Shown one piece after another: positions 1 to 10,318 of a DNA stretch of 64,000 nt. Made by a program: the position numbers and the translations under genes. The notes beneath the pieces were generated by a model, which was given only the letters and a program-made list of their open reading frames with translations, did not search any database and was not told where the DNA came from. Source of the stretch: Malachius bipustulatus (taxonomy: Eukaryota; Arthropoda; Insecta; Coleoptera; Melyridae). How positions within the stretch are numbered: position 1 is the first letter of the stretch; every line of letters begins with the position of its first letter. The stretch spans positions 47,295,341 through 47,359,340 of the forward strand of contig OU342632.1 in NCBI GenBank assembly GCA_910589415.1, written 5' to 3'.

Positions 1-149
1 TACACAATAATAATTATAGAAACACGTATGGAAGGGAATATTCCAAACTTATTACAGAATATACCGTGCGAGTACTGAGACTCTATACATAGGCGAATTG
101 CAATAATCGATAGTTTCCATGGTAAATTGGGTTATTATTTACATCCGCG
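1..149. repeat. Left flank of ERV-1: part of a dispersed noncoding repeat
   Basis: No coding potential is visible. The last ~20 bases, ending ATTTACATCCGCG, recur at 62880-62900, in reverse complement near 8665-8690, and in a diverged form in reverse complement near 62342-62375. Together with 8283 onward this is a pre-existing repeat into which ERV-1 inserted. Bases 146-149 (CGCG) are the left target duplication. Confidence 0.6.
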
Positions 150-473
150 AGTTATATATCTACCATAACAACCGGATAAGGTGACAACTGCAGTGCTTTC
201 CAGCAACGTTGCATTTCCCAGGATGTGTTCTGTAAAGTATGACATCAGAGTGAACTATATTTATAATAGTGTTAATTAGGCATTTTCTTATTGTTAGACC
301 TAGCGGTAAGATAGAATAATTCAGTTTAGCTTTGCTGTCCAGCCTTAACAGTTTGAGTTAGCTCATAAGTTTTACTAGCATCGTAAACTTATTATGTAAT
401 TTTAATTTTAAATTGTAATAAAAAACTAATAAAGTTTTTTTTTATAAACAAATTCGATTACCCGAATTTATCT
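150..473 (+). repeat. ERV-1 5' LTR
   Basis: 324 bp beginning AGTTATAT and ending ATTTATCT, identical by eye to 7955-8278. It holds an arthropod-type initiator candidate (TCAGTT near 321-326) and polyadenylation signals (AATAAA at 417-422 and another a few bases on). It should supply the promoter and R region of the element. Confidence 0.93.
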
Positions 474-490
474 GGCGCAGTCAGTAGGAT
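473..490 (+). other. ERV-1 primer-binding site (tRNA-Ser type)
   Basis: TGGCGCAGTCAGTAGGAT directly at the LTR edge, sharing the last T of the LTR. This matches the tRNA-Ser 3'-end primer type used by 17.6/297-like errantiviruses. The same site occurs in ERV-B and ERV-D. Confidence 0.85.
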
Positions 491-772
491 GGTGATTTTG
501 TGTGTTTTTCTACAAAAATCGTGATTAATACGCATCGATTTAAATCGTTAAAAGTCACCGCCGTCAAGAATCAAAGGAAGAAACAAAAATCGTTCAACCT
601 AACGTCGTGATTAAATAACCATTTTAATAATTGTAATTTAAAAATAAAACTAAGACCAGTGTGTTAATAAATAAATAATTAAAATAACTGCAAGTGATTA
701 AATAAAGTTCAGTGCTACCTGCCGAGAGCATCTATACCTCGATCTATACCTGCTGAGACCAAGAAGAAGAAG

Positions 773-804
773 ATGATCTTCACAGCGATGATACTACTGT
801 AAGT
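773..804 (+). promoter_or_regulatory. ERV-1 leader mini-exon and splice donor (candidate env signal-peptide exon)
   Basis: An ATG at 773 opens eight codons plus two bases (773-798), mostly hydrophobic, followed directly by a donor-like CT|GTAAGT (GT at 799-800). Unspliced, the frame stops at the TAA inside the donor, leaving a nine-codon upstream ORF. The phase matches an acceptor at 6199-6200 (pyrimidine-rich CCTCCTGTTACAG) leading into the env frame. Equivalent sites with the same phase are found in ERV-B and ERV-D. Splicing is inferred; no RNA evidence is available. Confidence 0.6.
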
Positions 805-845
805 AATTTTCATCATTCCTGTCTTTTATTTTATCCTGTAAATAA

Positions 846-2375
846 ATGTCCGACTCTGACGAGCAGGAAGATCAAAACGTAATACAAACTAAGCCCAAGA
901 AATTTTATTTGTCGCCTGCTAAGTTGCAATTATTAGCAGCTCAGTTGAGTTTACAAGCTCAAATTGGTAATAATAGTCAAGTATTAGAAAATAATAGTCA
1001 AGTATTAGAAAATACTAATCAAGTAGTAGAAAGTAATAATTCTGTTTCAAATTCAAACAATCCAATTGATAATTCAATAATGGCAGAACTTTCTCTACAA
1101 ACTTATCATGTTAATGCAATACCAATGTACGATGGGGATCAATCTACCCTTGCACTTTTTATTTCAGCATGTGAAAATTTAATAGACACATTTGTAGACA
1201 AAGTTAACATTCAAAATCCCAAAAATCAGTGGATTCTTAGGATAATTATTAATAAATTAGAAGGTAGAGCAAAAACTTTAATAGGAAGTAGAGAGGATGC
1301 TATTAATTGGCCTCGTATCAAAGCTCTCCTAGAGCAATATTTTTCAGATCAAAGAGACGAAGATTGTTTAGCTAGAGACCTTATGTTATTAAAACCCGAT
1401 CCTAAAGAAACCCCCTATCAATTTGGAATGCGTATTCAAGATATTCGAAGCGTACTTCAAACAAAACTTAGATTAACTGTCAATGACGAAGCTACTCGTT
1501 TAGTTAAAAATCAAATTTATGATAAAATGGCGCTACAGACATATTTGCATGGTCTGTACGGTCAATTAGGTTTAGCAGTCAGAATACAAAAACCAGCCCA
1601 TCTAGAGCAAGCAATGGCACTTGTGATGGAAGAAGAAAATTTTCAGTATGGTGAAAAACAAATGAAACAAATGCAAAATGTGCATAATAGAGTAAGTAAT
1701 TTTTCTAATAATCAAGGGAATAAATTTCAAAAATTTGTTACTAACAGACACTTTAATAATGCTAATGCAAATAATTTTGTAAATAATCCTCTGTTTTCAC
1801 AAAGGCAACCAAATTGGCAGCAATTTGCTGGTCATAATGTTCAGCAATTTCAAGGTCAAAGACCAAATCAAAATTTCTCGAATCAATCATTTAACAAACC
1901 TCAGTTTGTTCCTCGCCCACAATTTTCTCAAAACAATTTCAGGTATTCTAATCAAAATGCATTTAAGCCAAATCCAAATTACAAACCCACATTTAAACCA
2001 ACCCCAATGGAAACTTCTACTAGGAATTTCACCCCAATGGAAACTTCCACGAGAAATTTCACAAGAAGTGTAAGAGTAAACCCAAATGCTCCAAATAATT
2101 CCCAAACACAACTATACCATCAAGAAGTCCTCCCCCATGAGTTAGTTAATAATAACTTTTTGGACGAGTCATCAAATCATGAGCAATTAAATAATTCAGA
2201 AGCCTATCAAAACTTGATTGATATGCAAAACTTTGAGGAATTCAAGCAAAATTTTGATGAATATAATACCTATTACGAGAATACTAGCCAAAATTATGTG
2301 GAACCTTCTCCTCCACTTGAGGAAGAGATAGAACAAAATTTTATCCAGGTTTTGAATCTGAACGAAAAGACATAG
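846..2375 (+). CDS. gag: ERV-1 Gag
   Basis: A 509-codon open frame starting at the first ATG after the leader donor. It encodes the structural polyprotein of the particle. Residues ~80-260 form the conserved errantivirus Gag region (DGDQSTLALFISACENLI, then the ALVMEEENF motif). The C-terminal half is Asn/Gln/Phe-rich and disordered, and has no CCHC zinc knuckle, unlike ERV-D. A direct repeat of PMETSTRNFT lies near residue 390-405. The end of the frame overlaps pol at a slippery heptamer. It is closely related in layout to ERV-B gag (33113-34525, minus). Confidence 0.9.
   Translation: MSDSDEQEDQNVIQTKPKKFYLSPAKLQLLAAQLSLQAQIGNNSQVLENNSQVLENTNQVVESNNSVSNSNNPIDNSIMAELSLQTYHVNAIPMYDGDQSTLALFISACENLIDTFVDKVNIQNPKNQWILRIIINKLEGRAKTLIGSREDAINWPRIKALLEQYFSDQRDEDCLARDLMLLKPDPKETPYQFGMRIQDIRSVLQTKLRLTVNDEATRLVKNQIYDKMALQTYLHGLYGQLGLAVRIQKPAHLEQAMALVMEEENFQYGEKQMKQMQNVHNRVSNFSNNQGNKFQKFVTNRHFNNANANNFVNNPLFSQRQPNWQQFAGHNVQQFQGQRPNQNFSNQSFNKPQFVPRPQFSQNNFRYSNQNAFKPNPNYKPTFKPTPMETSTRNFTPMETSTRNFTRSVRVNPNAPNNSQTQLYHQEVLPHELVNNNFLDESSNHEQLNNSEAYQNLIDMQNFEEFKQNFDEYNTYYENTSQNYVEPSPPLEEEIEQNFIQVLNLNEKT
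2336..2342 (+). promoter_or_regulatory. ERV-1 gag-pol -1 frameshift site
   Basis: AAATTTT in the register A_AAT_TTT relative to gag (codons CAA AAT TTT ATC), which is a canonical X_XXY_YYZ heptamer. The -1 frame is open from here into pol. A 6-bp inverted repeat CTGAAC/GTTCAG (2358-2363 with 2375-2380) lies 15 nt downstream; its role is uncertain. ERV-B has the same heptamer at the matching place. Confidence 0.75.
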
Positions 2376-5300
2376 TTCAGGTAAATTTGGAAAATCATCC
2401 AAAACTCCCCTATATTGTCATTCCTACTTTAAATTTGCGATTCATGATCGATACTGGTAGCATGAAATCTTTATTATGTGAATATTTAGCTCATAAATAT
2501 TGTTCTAAATTTATTGAAAACGAACCATTTCAGATCAAGTCTGTACATCAGACGAGTATTCACAATGAAGTAGCAAAAATTCCGTTACCAGCTATTTTTA
2601 ACACAGGTAATGTCAAATTCAAATTTTACGTATTTGATATTAACGATCAATATCATGGATTAATTGGAACTGATCTTTTGAAACAATTAGGAGCTACGAT
2701 AGATTTTAAGAACAAACGTCTTATTACCAGAACAGCAAATATTCCATTACATTTACCCAATGAACATATTTCTAAACCTCTAGGTAATAAACCTAACCAG
2801 AAAATACCCTTATATCAAATCGATGTAGAAGCGAGAACTGAAAAAATAATTAAAATACCTGTTTCATGTACCACCGAAACCGGAATTATTCCAAAAATAA
2901 TTGTCAAACCGGGAGTTGAAATCCCAGGATCATTAGTAAAAATTTCAAAAGACAATTTCGCTTATGCAACGATCTTAAACAGCAATGAAAATCCAGAAAA
3001 TGTAACATTTAATTCCCCCATTCAAGTAGAGCCTATCACTACTAACGAATTAAATTATTTTGAAAATCAAACCGATTTGGTAGATAACGATAATGATGAC
3101 ATCGAAATTGAAAATTTGAAATTTCAAAATTTAAATAATCTAAGACTAGATCACATGAACGCCGAAGAAAAGCAATATATTCAGCAGCTGTGTCGTGAAT
3201 ATAAAGACATATTTTACTGCGAAGGTGTTCCCTTAACTTTTTCCAATCAAGTTAAACATTCTATCAGACTTTCTAATCCGAACCCAGTCTATTTAAAATC
3301 GTATCGTTTACCCCAAGCCCAACAACAAGAAGTCAAAAAACAAGTTGACGACTTGTTGAAACAGAAAATAATTCAACCAAGCTGCAGTCCTTGGAGCTGT
3401 CCAGTTTTGGTCGTTCCCAAAAAGGTCGATGCCAGTGGCAAACGAAAATATCGTATGGTCATTGATTATCGACGACTTAATGAGCAAACTATTGGAGACA
3501 AATATCCTCTCCCCAACATATCCGATATTCTAGATAAATTAGGCCGTAGTCAATATTACACCACACTCGACTTAGCCTCCGGATATCACCAAATTGAGAT
3601 GTCCGAAGAGGATATTGAAAAGACAGCATTCAGTACTGAAGGCGGTCATTATGAGTACAGGCGAATGCCTTTTGGCCTCAAGAATGCTCCTGCAACCTTT
3701 CAGAGGGTTATGGACAACATCTTGAGAGGCATTCAAAATGAAAAATGCTTCACTTACTTAGATGACATCATCATCTTTAGTACGTCACTTCAAGAACATC
3801 TTGAACGACTTGAAGAAGTATTCCAGAGACTGAGACAAGCTAATCTCAAAATTCAACTTGACAAAAGCGAATTTTTGAGACGTGAAGTAACTTACTTAGG
3901 GCACGTCATAACAGCTGACGGAGTAAAACCTAACCCTGAAAAGGTTAAGGCAGTAAAAAACTATCCACTTCCAAAAACTAGAAAGGAAATTAAAGGTTTC
4001 CTTGGTCTAGTGGGATATTATCGAAAATTTATTAAAGATTTCGGTAAATTAACAAAACCTTTAACTCGTTGTCTCAAGAAAAACGCCACCATTACCCACG
4101 ACTTACCATTCCTTGAAGCTTTCGAAACTTGTAAGAACATCTTAATGAATGATCCTATTTTGCAATACCCAGATTTTACTAAACCGTTCCTTTTGACCAC
4201 GGACGCATCTGATATTGCGCTAGGGGCTGTGCTCTCACAAGGGCCGGTAGGTAGTGATAAACCTATCAGTTATGCATCTAGGACGCTCAACGAAACGGAA
4301 CAAAGATATCCGGCTTATCAAAAAGAACTCTTAGCCATAGTTTGGGCTACCAAGTACTTTCGCCCTTATTTGTATGGTCGTCAATTTTACATTTACACAG
4401 ACCATCGCCCTTTAGTCTGGCTGATGAAATCGAAGGACCCGGCGAACTCAAAATTAACTCGCTGGAGATTAAAATTAGAAGAGTACGATTACGAGATAAT
4501 CTATAAAAAGGGATCTTTAAACTGTAATGCAGATGCATTATCTCGCATTCAAGTAAACGCATTCGAAGACGAAAATTCGTCAATAATTAACAACGTAGAC
4601 AAAAATGAAAGACCACTCGAAGACTTAGAGCGAGAATTAAATACACCCCCTTTAGAAGAAATCTTGAAAGTCCGAGAAAGTAATATACAACCACCAGCTA
4701 CTCCCCCAGACTTCTCTTTTATTCCAGTAGAAATTCCCAGTACATCGGAATCAGATGATATTCCTTTGAGCGAAATTATTAATAAATCGAAAACACCTCC
4801 ATCGGTAGAACCTGTGCAACAGCACGATGATTTACAAGACAGTGACCATTCGCAAATCAATGTAGAACCAAAAACAGGCATTCAAATATCGGAAGATGCA
4901 ATTGAAAAACAACCAAACCAATATTATATATCAGCTGTGCATCACAATCCCCGTCCTGTCAAACACGTAAAAATTTATAATCAAAATAAATATTTAGTTC
5001 AGATTCCTCGAGAAAATAATAGACAGCATATAATAAATTTCTTAAAGGAATACACCACCTCGAACAAACGATATTATTTTAATTTCGAAACAGAAAAACT
5101 TTATCAGGATTTCTGTGCTGTATATGTCGAAATATTTAATAACAACGCACCCATTATTATTAGCTGTCCGAAACACCGAATTCCTTTAGCAGACGAGGAA
5201 GACATTAATGAAGTGATAACTAATTATCACGAAGGAAAAACCAATCACAGAGGTATAGTAGAGACGTTAAAGCAAATATCGAATAAATATTATTTTGTAA

Positions 5301-6238
5301 ATATGCGTGAGAAGGTGTCCGACTTCATTAACAACTGCGAAATATGCAGACGTGCAAAATACGATCGTAATCCACCCAACATTCCCCTAATGTTAACTGA
5401 GACACCAAGTAAGCCATTTCAAATCTTACACTCAGACACTTTCGTAATCGAAAATCAAACATTTTTGACAATCGTTGATGTGTTTTCAAAATTAGGTCAA
5501 GCAATTCCGATAACCAGTAAAAACCCTACAGAAACTGCAAATGCTTTTATTCAGTATTTCACTTACTATGGCACTCCAGAACAAATAACAACAGATTCAG
5601 GAACCGAGTTCCATACTGAAACTATCAAGCAGTTAATGGAATTGCATAAAATCAAAATTCACTTCACCACTCCCAAAAATCCAAATTCTAATGGACCTGT
5701 CGAGCGATTACATTCCACTCTAATCGAATATATTCGAATTTTACGTCAAACCTATAAGAAAGAACCAATCTCACATCTTATGAACTATGCCCTTATGGCC
5801 TACAATCATACCATTCATTCATCAACAAATTTCACACCTCTAGAGATAATAACTGGTCACACTTCCACCAGAGATATCTATGATACAGTTGATAATCAAA
5901 ATCTTCTACGAGAATATTTGGTTTCACACAAAAATAAATTGAAATTAATGTATGATAAGGTTAAGGAAAATATTGAGAAAAATAAATTAAAAACAATTAC
6001 CAACACCAAAGATGATTCTGATCTATTTCAAAATCAAAGTCAAGTTTATGCTAAAGTCGATAAACGAAATAAAAATAATCCTAAATTTGAAGGACCTTTC
6101 GAATTAGTTAAAGTAAATGATAAAAAAGTAGCTCTGCTTAGAAAAAATAAGCAAATTTCCAAACGACATTTACGTAATCTAAAACGGCCTCCTGTTACAG
6201 GCAAACCCTCTGTATCTACGTCCAAGGACAAAAGATAG
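2336..6238 (+). CDS. pol: ERV-1 Pol (protease, RT, RNase H, integrase)
   Basis: Reached by -1 frameshifting; there is no ATG start, and the first TTG at 2387 is not a convincing initiator. The protease has DTG at 2450-2458. The reverse transcriptase has VIDYRRLN, the FGLKNAP block and YLDD near 3755-3766. RNase H has TTDAS near 4195 and the TDHRPL block near 4396. The integrase has an HHCC zinc-binding domain (~5229-5360) and D,D,E residues in HSDTF (~5430), TTDSGTEF (~5590) and NGPVERLH (~5690). All catalytic motifs are present and the frame is continuous. The last ~38 bases lie beyond the candidate env splice acceptor at 6200. Confidence 0.93.
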   Translation, partial: KFYPGFESERKDIVQVNLENHPKLPYIVIPTLNLRFMIDTGSMKSLLCEYLAHKYCSKFIENEPFQIKSVHQTSIHNEVAKIPLPAIFNTGNVKFKFYVFDINDQYHGLIGTDLLKQLGATIDFKNKRLITRTANIPLHLPNEHISKPLGNKPNQKIPLYQIDVEARTEKIIKIPVSCTTETGIIPKIIVKPGVEIPGSLVKISKDNFAYATILNSNENPENVTFNSPIQVEPITTNELNYFENQTDLVDNDNDDIEIENLKFQNLNNLRLDHMNAEEKQYIQQLCREYKDIFYCEGVPLTFSNQVKHSIRLSNPNPVYLKSYRLPQAQQQEVKKQVDDLLKQKIIQPSCSPWSCPVLVVPKKVDASGKRKYRMVIDYRRLNEQTIGDKYPLPNISDILDKLGRSQYYTTLDLASGYHQIEMSEEDIEKTAFSTEGGHYEYRRMPFGLKNAPATFQRVMDNILRGIQNEKCFTYLDDIIIFSTSLQEHLERLEEVFQRLRQANLKIQLDKSEFLRREVTYLGHVITADGVKPNPEKVKAVKNYPLPKTRKEIKGFLGLVGYYRKFIKDFGKLTKPLTRCLKKNATITHDLPFLEAFETCKNILMNDPILQYPDFTKPFLLTTDASDIALGAVLSQGPVGSDKPISYASRTLNETEQRYPAYQKELLAIVWATKYFRPYLYGRQFYIYTDHRPLVWLMKSKDPANSKLTRWRLKLEEYDYEIIYKKGSLNCNADALSRIQVNAFEDENSSIINNVDKNERPLEDLERELNTPPLEEILKVRESNIQPPATPPDFSFIPVEIPSTSESDDIPLSEIINKSKTPPSVEPVQQHDDLQDSDHSQINVEPKTGIQISEDAIEKQPNQYYISAVHHNPRPVKHVKIYNQNKYLVQIPRENNRQHIINFLKEYTTSNKRYYFNFETEKLYQDFCAVYVEIFNNNAPIIISCPKHRIPLADEEDINEVITNYHEGKTNHRGIVETLKQISNKYYFVNMREKVSDFINNCEICRRAKYDRNPPNIPLMLTETPSKPFQILHSDTFVIENQTFLTIVDVFSKLGQAIPITSKNPTETANAFIQYFTYYGTPEQITTDSGTEFHTETIKQLMELHKIKIHFTTPKNPNSNGPVERLHSTLIEYIRILRQTYKKEPISHLMNYALMAYNHTIHSSTNFTPLEIITGHTSTRDIYDTVDNQNLLREYLVSHKNKLKLMYDKVKENIEKNKLKTITNTKDDSDLFQNQSQVYAKVDKRNKNNPKFEGPFELVKVNDKKVALLRKNKQISKRHLRNLKRPPVTGKPSVSTSKDKR

Positions 6239-7924
6239 AATTCGAAAAAATCAATAACAATCCCGGTCTATTACCACTCAAGATTGGCAATATGCAAAAT
6301 GCTGTAGACAAATGGAGCCTCATTAGAGTAATAACTTTAACACCCTTGCTAAACGGATACATGTCGATAAACAATCAATTTCAACAAATAACAGAGTTAT
6401 CTGAGAATCAAAATTTTAAAGACCTAATAAGTGATGAATTGCATAACTACCAAAATATCATTTCCCATCAAATAGGAGATACAGAAAAAAACAATCAAGC
6501 AAATAATTCCACCTGCAACCATAACCTTTCGTAAAAAGCGAGGTTTAGTTAACGGATTAGGATCAGTTTTTAAAGCGATTACCGGCAATTTAGATGCTGA
6601 AGATGCTGAGCGATATGATGCAGCGATTAGCCAACTATCGTCTAATCAAGATAAGTTAAAAACTATTATTGACAATCAAATATCGCTAACCGAGGAAGCT
6701 ATTGATAAATTTAATCAAACTGTACATACCTTGGTAAGTAATCAAAATAAAATTGACAAACGCTTAGAAATAATAAGCTTAGCACTAACGGAAGACGAAT
6801 TGAGGCAAACTCGATTGGAAAATACTTTGAACATACAAATGATTCTGATACAATTGATAACTGAAGTAACGAATATCAAAAACATTTTAGAAACATTGGT
6901 AAATGCAATAACATTCGCTAGATTAAGAACAATGCACCCTTCTATACTAGAAACTGAAGACTTGCTAATTGAGCTTGGTAAAATCAATGAGTTCGACATC
7001 GACCTACCTTATCAAGTCAATGCAGAAAATATAGCCTTTTATGAAGAAATAATCACTATAAAAAGCTATTACAAAAACGAAAAGTTAGTATTCGTTCTTG
7101 AAATACCACTAGTCGAGTCACAGTCCTACAACTACTACCACCTATATGCATTTCCTATCAACCATCTTCCCAATGCCAGTTATTCAATAATAATTCCTCG
7201 AAGTAAATACCTCGCCCTTAATGATGAAAATTACAACCTACACGATTCACCTTGTCAAGAAGCTCGACCCGGTGAATACCTTTGTAACAGTCAAACAATG
7301 AATCAAGTCAATCCAAGCAGCCCCTGTGAAATTCAGCTGGTCCGCTTCACCTCCAACTACGAAAATTGTGAACAACACCCTGTATCAATTAATAACGTTA
7401 AACTCCAAAAGTTGACCGCAACCAAGTGGATAATTATCTCACCTTTCCAATCAATAGTTCAATACGAATGTAATAAAAACCGAGAAACTACATCCCTAGA
7501 AGGAAGCTACTTAGTCGACATTCCTGAAGGTTGTCAACTGAAAATAAATAAGAAAACATTGACATCTTATCACAGCGAGATCCACACGACGTATCAACTA
7601 TCATTGCCAACCATCAATTTACCAAAGATAACTTCCATGGAACAATCACACATGACACCGATCGAATTGGAATCAATCAGTTTGGATGAACTCCAATCGA
7701 CCAAAATACAACTTCAACACCAGAGGAAACTAATAAGTGAAATTGAGACTCCCAGAATACATACATCGACAAGTGTTTGGACCATCGTCTTGTATGTAAT
7801 AATAACCATCCTAATTTGTGTTTCATTATGGAAGATTAGACGCCGAAACCTGGAAGACAAACCAGTTCCTGAGGAAGCTGAGCCGGAAGCATTCCGCCTT
7901 GAGGACATCAACATGAAAATTTAG
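6201..7924 (+). pseudogene. env: ERV-1 Env, broken by one frameshift
   Basis: Env-like type I membrane glycoprotein of the errantivirus/baculovirus F-like family. The upstream part lies in one frame (6241-6534 and back to the acceptor at 6200). The downstream part lies in the next frame and is open to 7924. The change falls in an A7 tract near 6483-6489 and is consistent with one extra base. Just after it comes a furin-type basic site (RKKR) followed by GLVNGLGSVFKAITGNL, a block shared with ERV-B and ERV-D. Several Cys-rich motifs follow (for example EYLCNSQ). A C-terminal membrane segment (~7775-7830) is followed by a basic, acidic-tailed cytoplasmic end. Without splicing evidence the true start is inferred. 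Confidence 0.85.
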
Positions 7925-7943
7925 GAACCCTAAATTTTACTCT

Positions 7944-7954
7944 GACGCCGGAGG
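7944..7954 (+). other. ERV-1 polypurine tract
   Basis: GACGCCGGAGG ends directly at the 3' LTR start AGTTAT. The GGAGG core is shared with ERV-B and ERV-D at the same place and would prime plus-strand synthesis. Confidence 0.7.
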
Positions 7955-8278
7955 AGTTATATATCTACCATAACAACCGGATAAGGTGACAACTGCAGTG
8001 CTTTCCAGCAACGTTGCATTTCCCAGGATGTGTTCTGTAAAGTATGACATCAGAGTGAACTATATTTATAATAGTGTTAATTAGGCATTTTCTTATTGTT
8101 AGACCTAGCGGTAAGATAGAATAATTCAGTTTAGCTTTGCTGTCCAGCCTTAACAGTTTGAGTTAGCTCATAAGTTTTACTAGCATCGTAAACTTATTAT
8201 GTAATTTTAATTTTAAATTGTAATAAAAAACTAATAAAGTTTTTTTTTATAAACAAATTCGATTACCCGAATTTATCT
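7955..8278 (+). repeat. ERV-1 3' LTR
   Basis: 324 bp, identical by eye to the 5' LTR. It is followed by the right CGCG target duplication at 8279-8282. Confidence 0.93.
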
Positions 8279-8282
8279 CGCG

Positions 8283-8700
8283 GCTCCTAAAGTTTCACTA
8301 TGGCACCTATACAGTGTGAGGCGCGAGAACCTTAGGGCATTTTTATATGGAGAAGTGTTGGGAGTAGAAGTCTAAAAATTTGTACATGTATGATTTCAAT
8401 TTCGACGAGCTAAACGAAAATATTTACAACCCCTCACCCCTTCCGGTTATACCGGAAGTTGTCATCAACTGTCTTATTTTAAATGGGACACCCTGTATAT
8501 TATTATATTTTCAGATTGCCTGAAAAAATGCAATAAAATGGCGTTTACAGTTCAAAGTTGTACCGAGTGGCTTATGAGTTATAAACAAATGAAAATCGCA
8601 GTTTTCCATTTTCAAAGCAGCTTAGATTGAAAACGCTTAGAGTGCGGAAAAAATTGATGAAACTTAGGAGCCGCGGATGTAAATAATTACCAACTTCGTA
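8283..8700. repeat. Dispersed noncoding repeat cluster right of ERV-1
   Basis: Noncoding. It continues the repeat interrupted by ERV-1 (GCTCCTAAAGTTTCA), contains a GGGACACCCTGTAT box near 8485, and has the GAGTTATAAACAAATGAAAATCG block that recurs in the 16.6-17.1 kb and 22.5-23.9 kb foldbacks. It ends near 8654-8690 with the reverse complement of the CATCCGCGGCTCC edge. This looks like a decayed foldback or MITE family. Confidence 0.5.
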
Positions 8701-9780
8701 GCTACATAAACAACACTGTTTTTAGTGAAAACCTATTTTGACGTCAAACGCAACATATGGCGCGAAAAAGTGCCTATTATTCCTATTATCCTATTTCAAC
8801 CGCGGACAAGGATTCTGTATACAACTAAACCGCGGATAGGTACCTACGAATAAAGCCACTGCGTTATCTGGTTACTATTTGCCTGGCGCCATCTAGTTGA
8901 GAGTATGCCAAACCAATCCCTCACCAGTGATAGACTAGTATGCGTGTTAGTTTCCTGAAGGTTCCTATACGGAATTATTGATAGGTAGTTCACGAAACTG
9001 TAATCTGAATAAAGTATATTTAGGTTTGAAGAGGCTAATGGTAGAGATTTCTCTGTATACTTGGTTGCATAATATGGCTCCCAGTAAACGATTATTTTTA
9101 AAGTTATAGCGTTGATTTAAAGCATAGACATTACTGGGTACAAAAAAGGCGTACTATAAGGTTTCTTAGGTAAATTCTCAACAGTTTTGGAGATATGTAT
9201 CATACATTCGAGAAGAACAAAAAGTTATAGGTTTTTCGGCCATATTTTTCAAGTACTTATTGAAAAAATTTACAGATTTGACGTGAAGCTGCTTATCCAG
9301 ATCCCGAACCACATAAAAATCCTAGTCACGTTGCCGTGTTTAATGTGCAGCTTTTGGAAAAATATATCTGTCAAAACCAAAACTTATCCATAGTAACTTA
9401 AAATATTCATAAAGACTTTTTGTCTTAAAATCAAGTAAACATTCTTCTTTGGAAGTTTGTCCCCTTTATTCTGGGACACCTGTACTAACTATTACATACC
9501 TTCATAATTTAAATTTAGTAAAATGAAAGTAGGTTTTTCAATCAAGAAATAAAATAATTAGATTCTACCAACTACCTTATAAGGGTTTTGAACAGAACTG
9601 CAATTGATGCCTGATGATAATGTTAAAATCATTGGCTAGAAAAGTAAGTAGGTATACCTACCTATGTACCTACGTGATAATAATTATTGTAATAGCGGAT
9701 GTAATTCGCTGAATGAATCCTGTTTTATTGGACGATGTTATGACCTGCGAAAAAAAAATGGATAGATAGTTAGGGGAGGC
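8700..9780. other. Noncoding stretch without recognisable features
   Basis: AT-rich sequence with many stops in all frames. Short TACCTACC-type simple repeats occur near 9650-9675. Nothing coding or structured could be supported. Confidence 0.5.
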
Positions 9781-9792
9781 GAAAATTAATAG

Positions 9793-10318
9793 GTATACAG
9801 CGTGATCGCGAAATGGCGGACACGGACAGCACCATATTTGTGGATTAAAGTTTCTAAGTTAATTTACTTTTTTCACCAGTATGATGGTTCTCTTTTCTCT
9901 TAAGAAGATATAACCATTTTTGTGGAAAAAAAAGTCACAACACTGTACTGGATACCTCTTCTTCAGGCAGAAAAATAGTGTGTAGGTCTACAATACCCAG
10001 ATAGATGTTACCATATGGAAACAAATGAAATGACCAGTACAACAAAGTTTAAAACATTAATCGTTGCGCGGAAACATTTTCGATAATATTATTCAAAATC
10101 CATTTTAGTTGCATTGTTGAGCTCGAATTCGAACAACCATGCCACATTGAAAATTTTTGTCGAACTCAGTGAATGGGTAAACTTTGAATGCCTGTAATTC
10201 CATTTCCGCGATAATAAAAAAAAACCTAACGCTAGCCTAATAGCTATGTCCAATCATGTGCTTTGCCAGTGGAGGTTGTTTAAAGTTGACCGCCATTTTA
10301 TGGGATTACCCTGCATAA
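9793..10318. repeat. Candidate MITE with imperfect terminal inverted repeats
   Basis: The left edge TATACAGCGTGATCGCGAAA and the right edge (reverse complement of a stretch ending TTACCCTGCATA) are imperfect inverted repeats that both run into ATGGCGG(A/T)C. The interior is noncoding. The boundaries and duplication are not clear, so this is a weak call. Confidence 0.3.

Larger units (their letters stand above)
150..8278 (+). mobile_element. ERV-1: errantivirus-type Ty3/gypsy retrotransposon with env
   Basis: An 8.1-kb LTR retrotransposon with the order 5' LTR, tRNA-type primer site, leader, gag, pol (protease, reverse transcriptase, RNase H, integrase), env, polypurine tract, 3' LTR. CGCG flanks both ends (146-149 and 8279-8282), a 4-bp target duplication typical of errantiviruses. 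The two LTRs appear identical by eye, which points to a recent insertion. gag and pol are uninterrupted, but env has a single-base frameshift, so this copy could make particles but probably not a normal envelope protein. The empty target can be read from related repeat copies near 62.9 kb, where CCGCGG is continuous. Confidence 0.95.
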
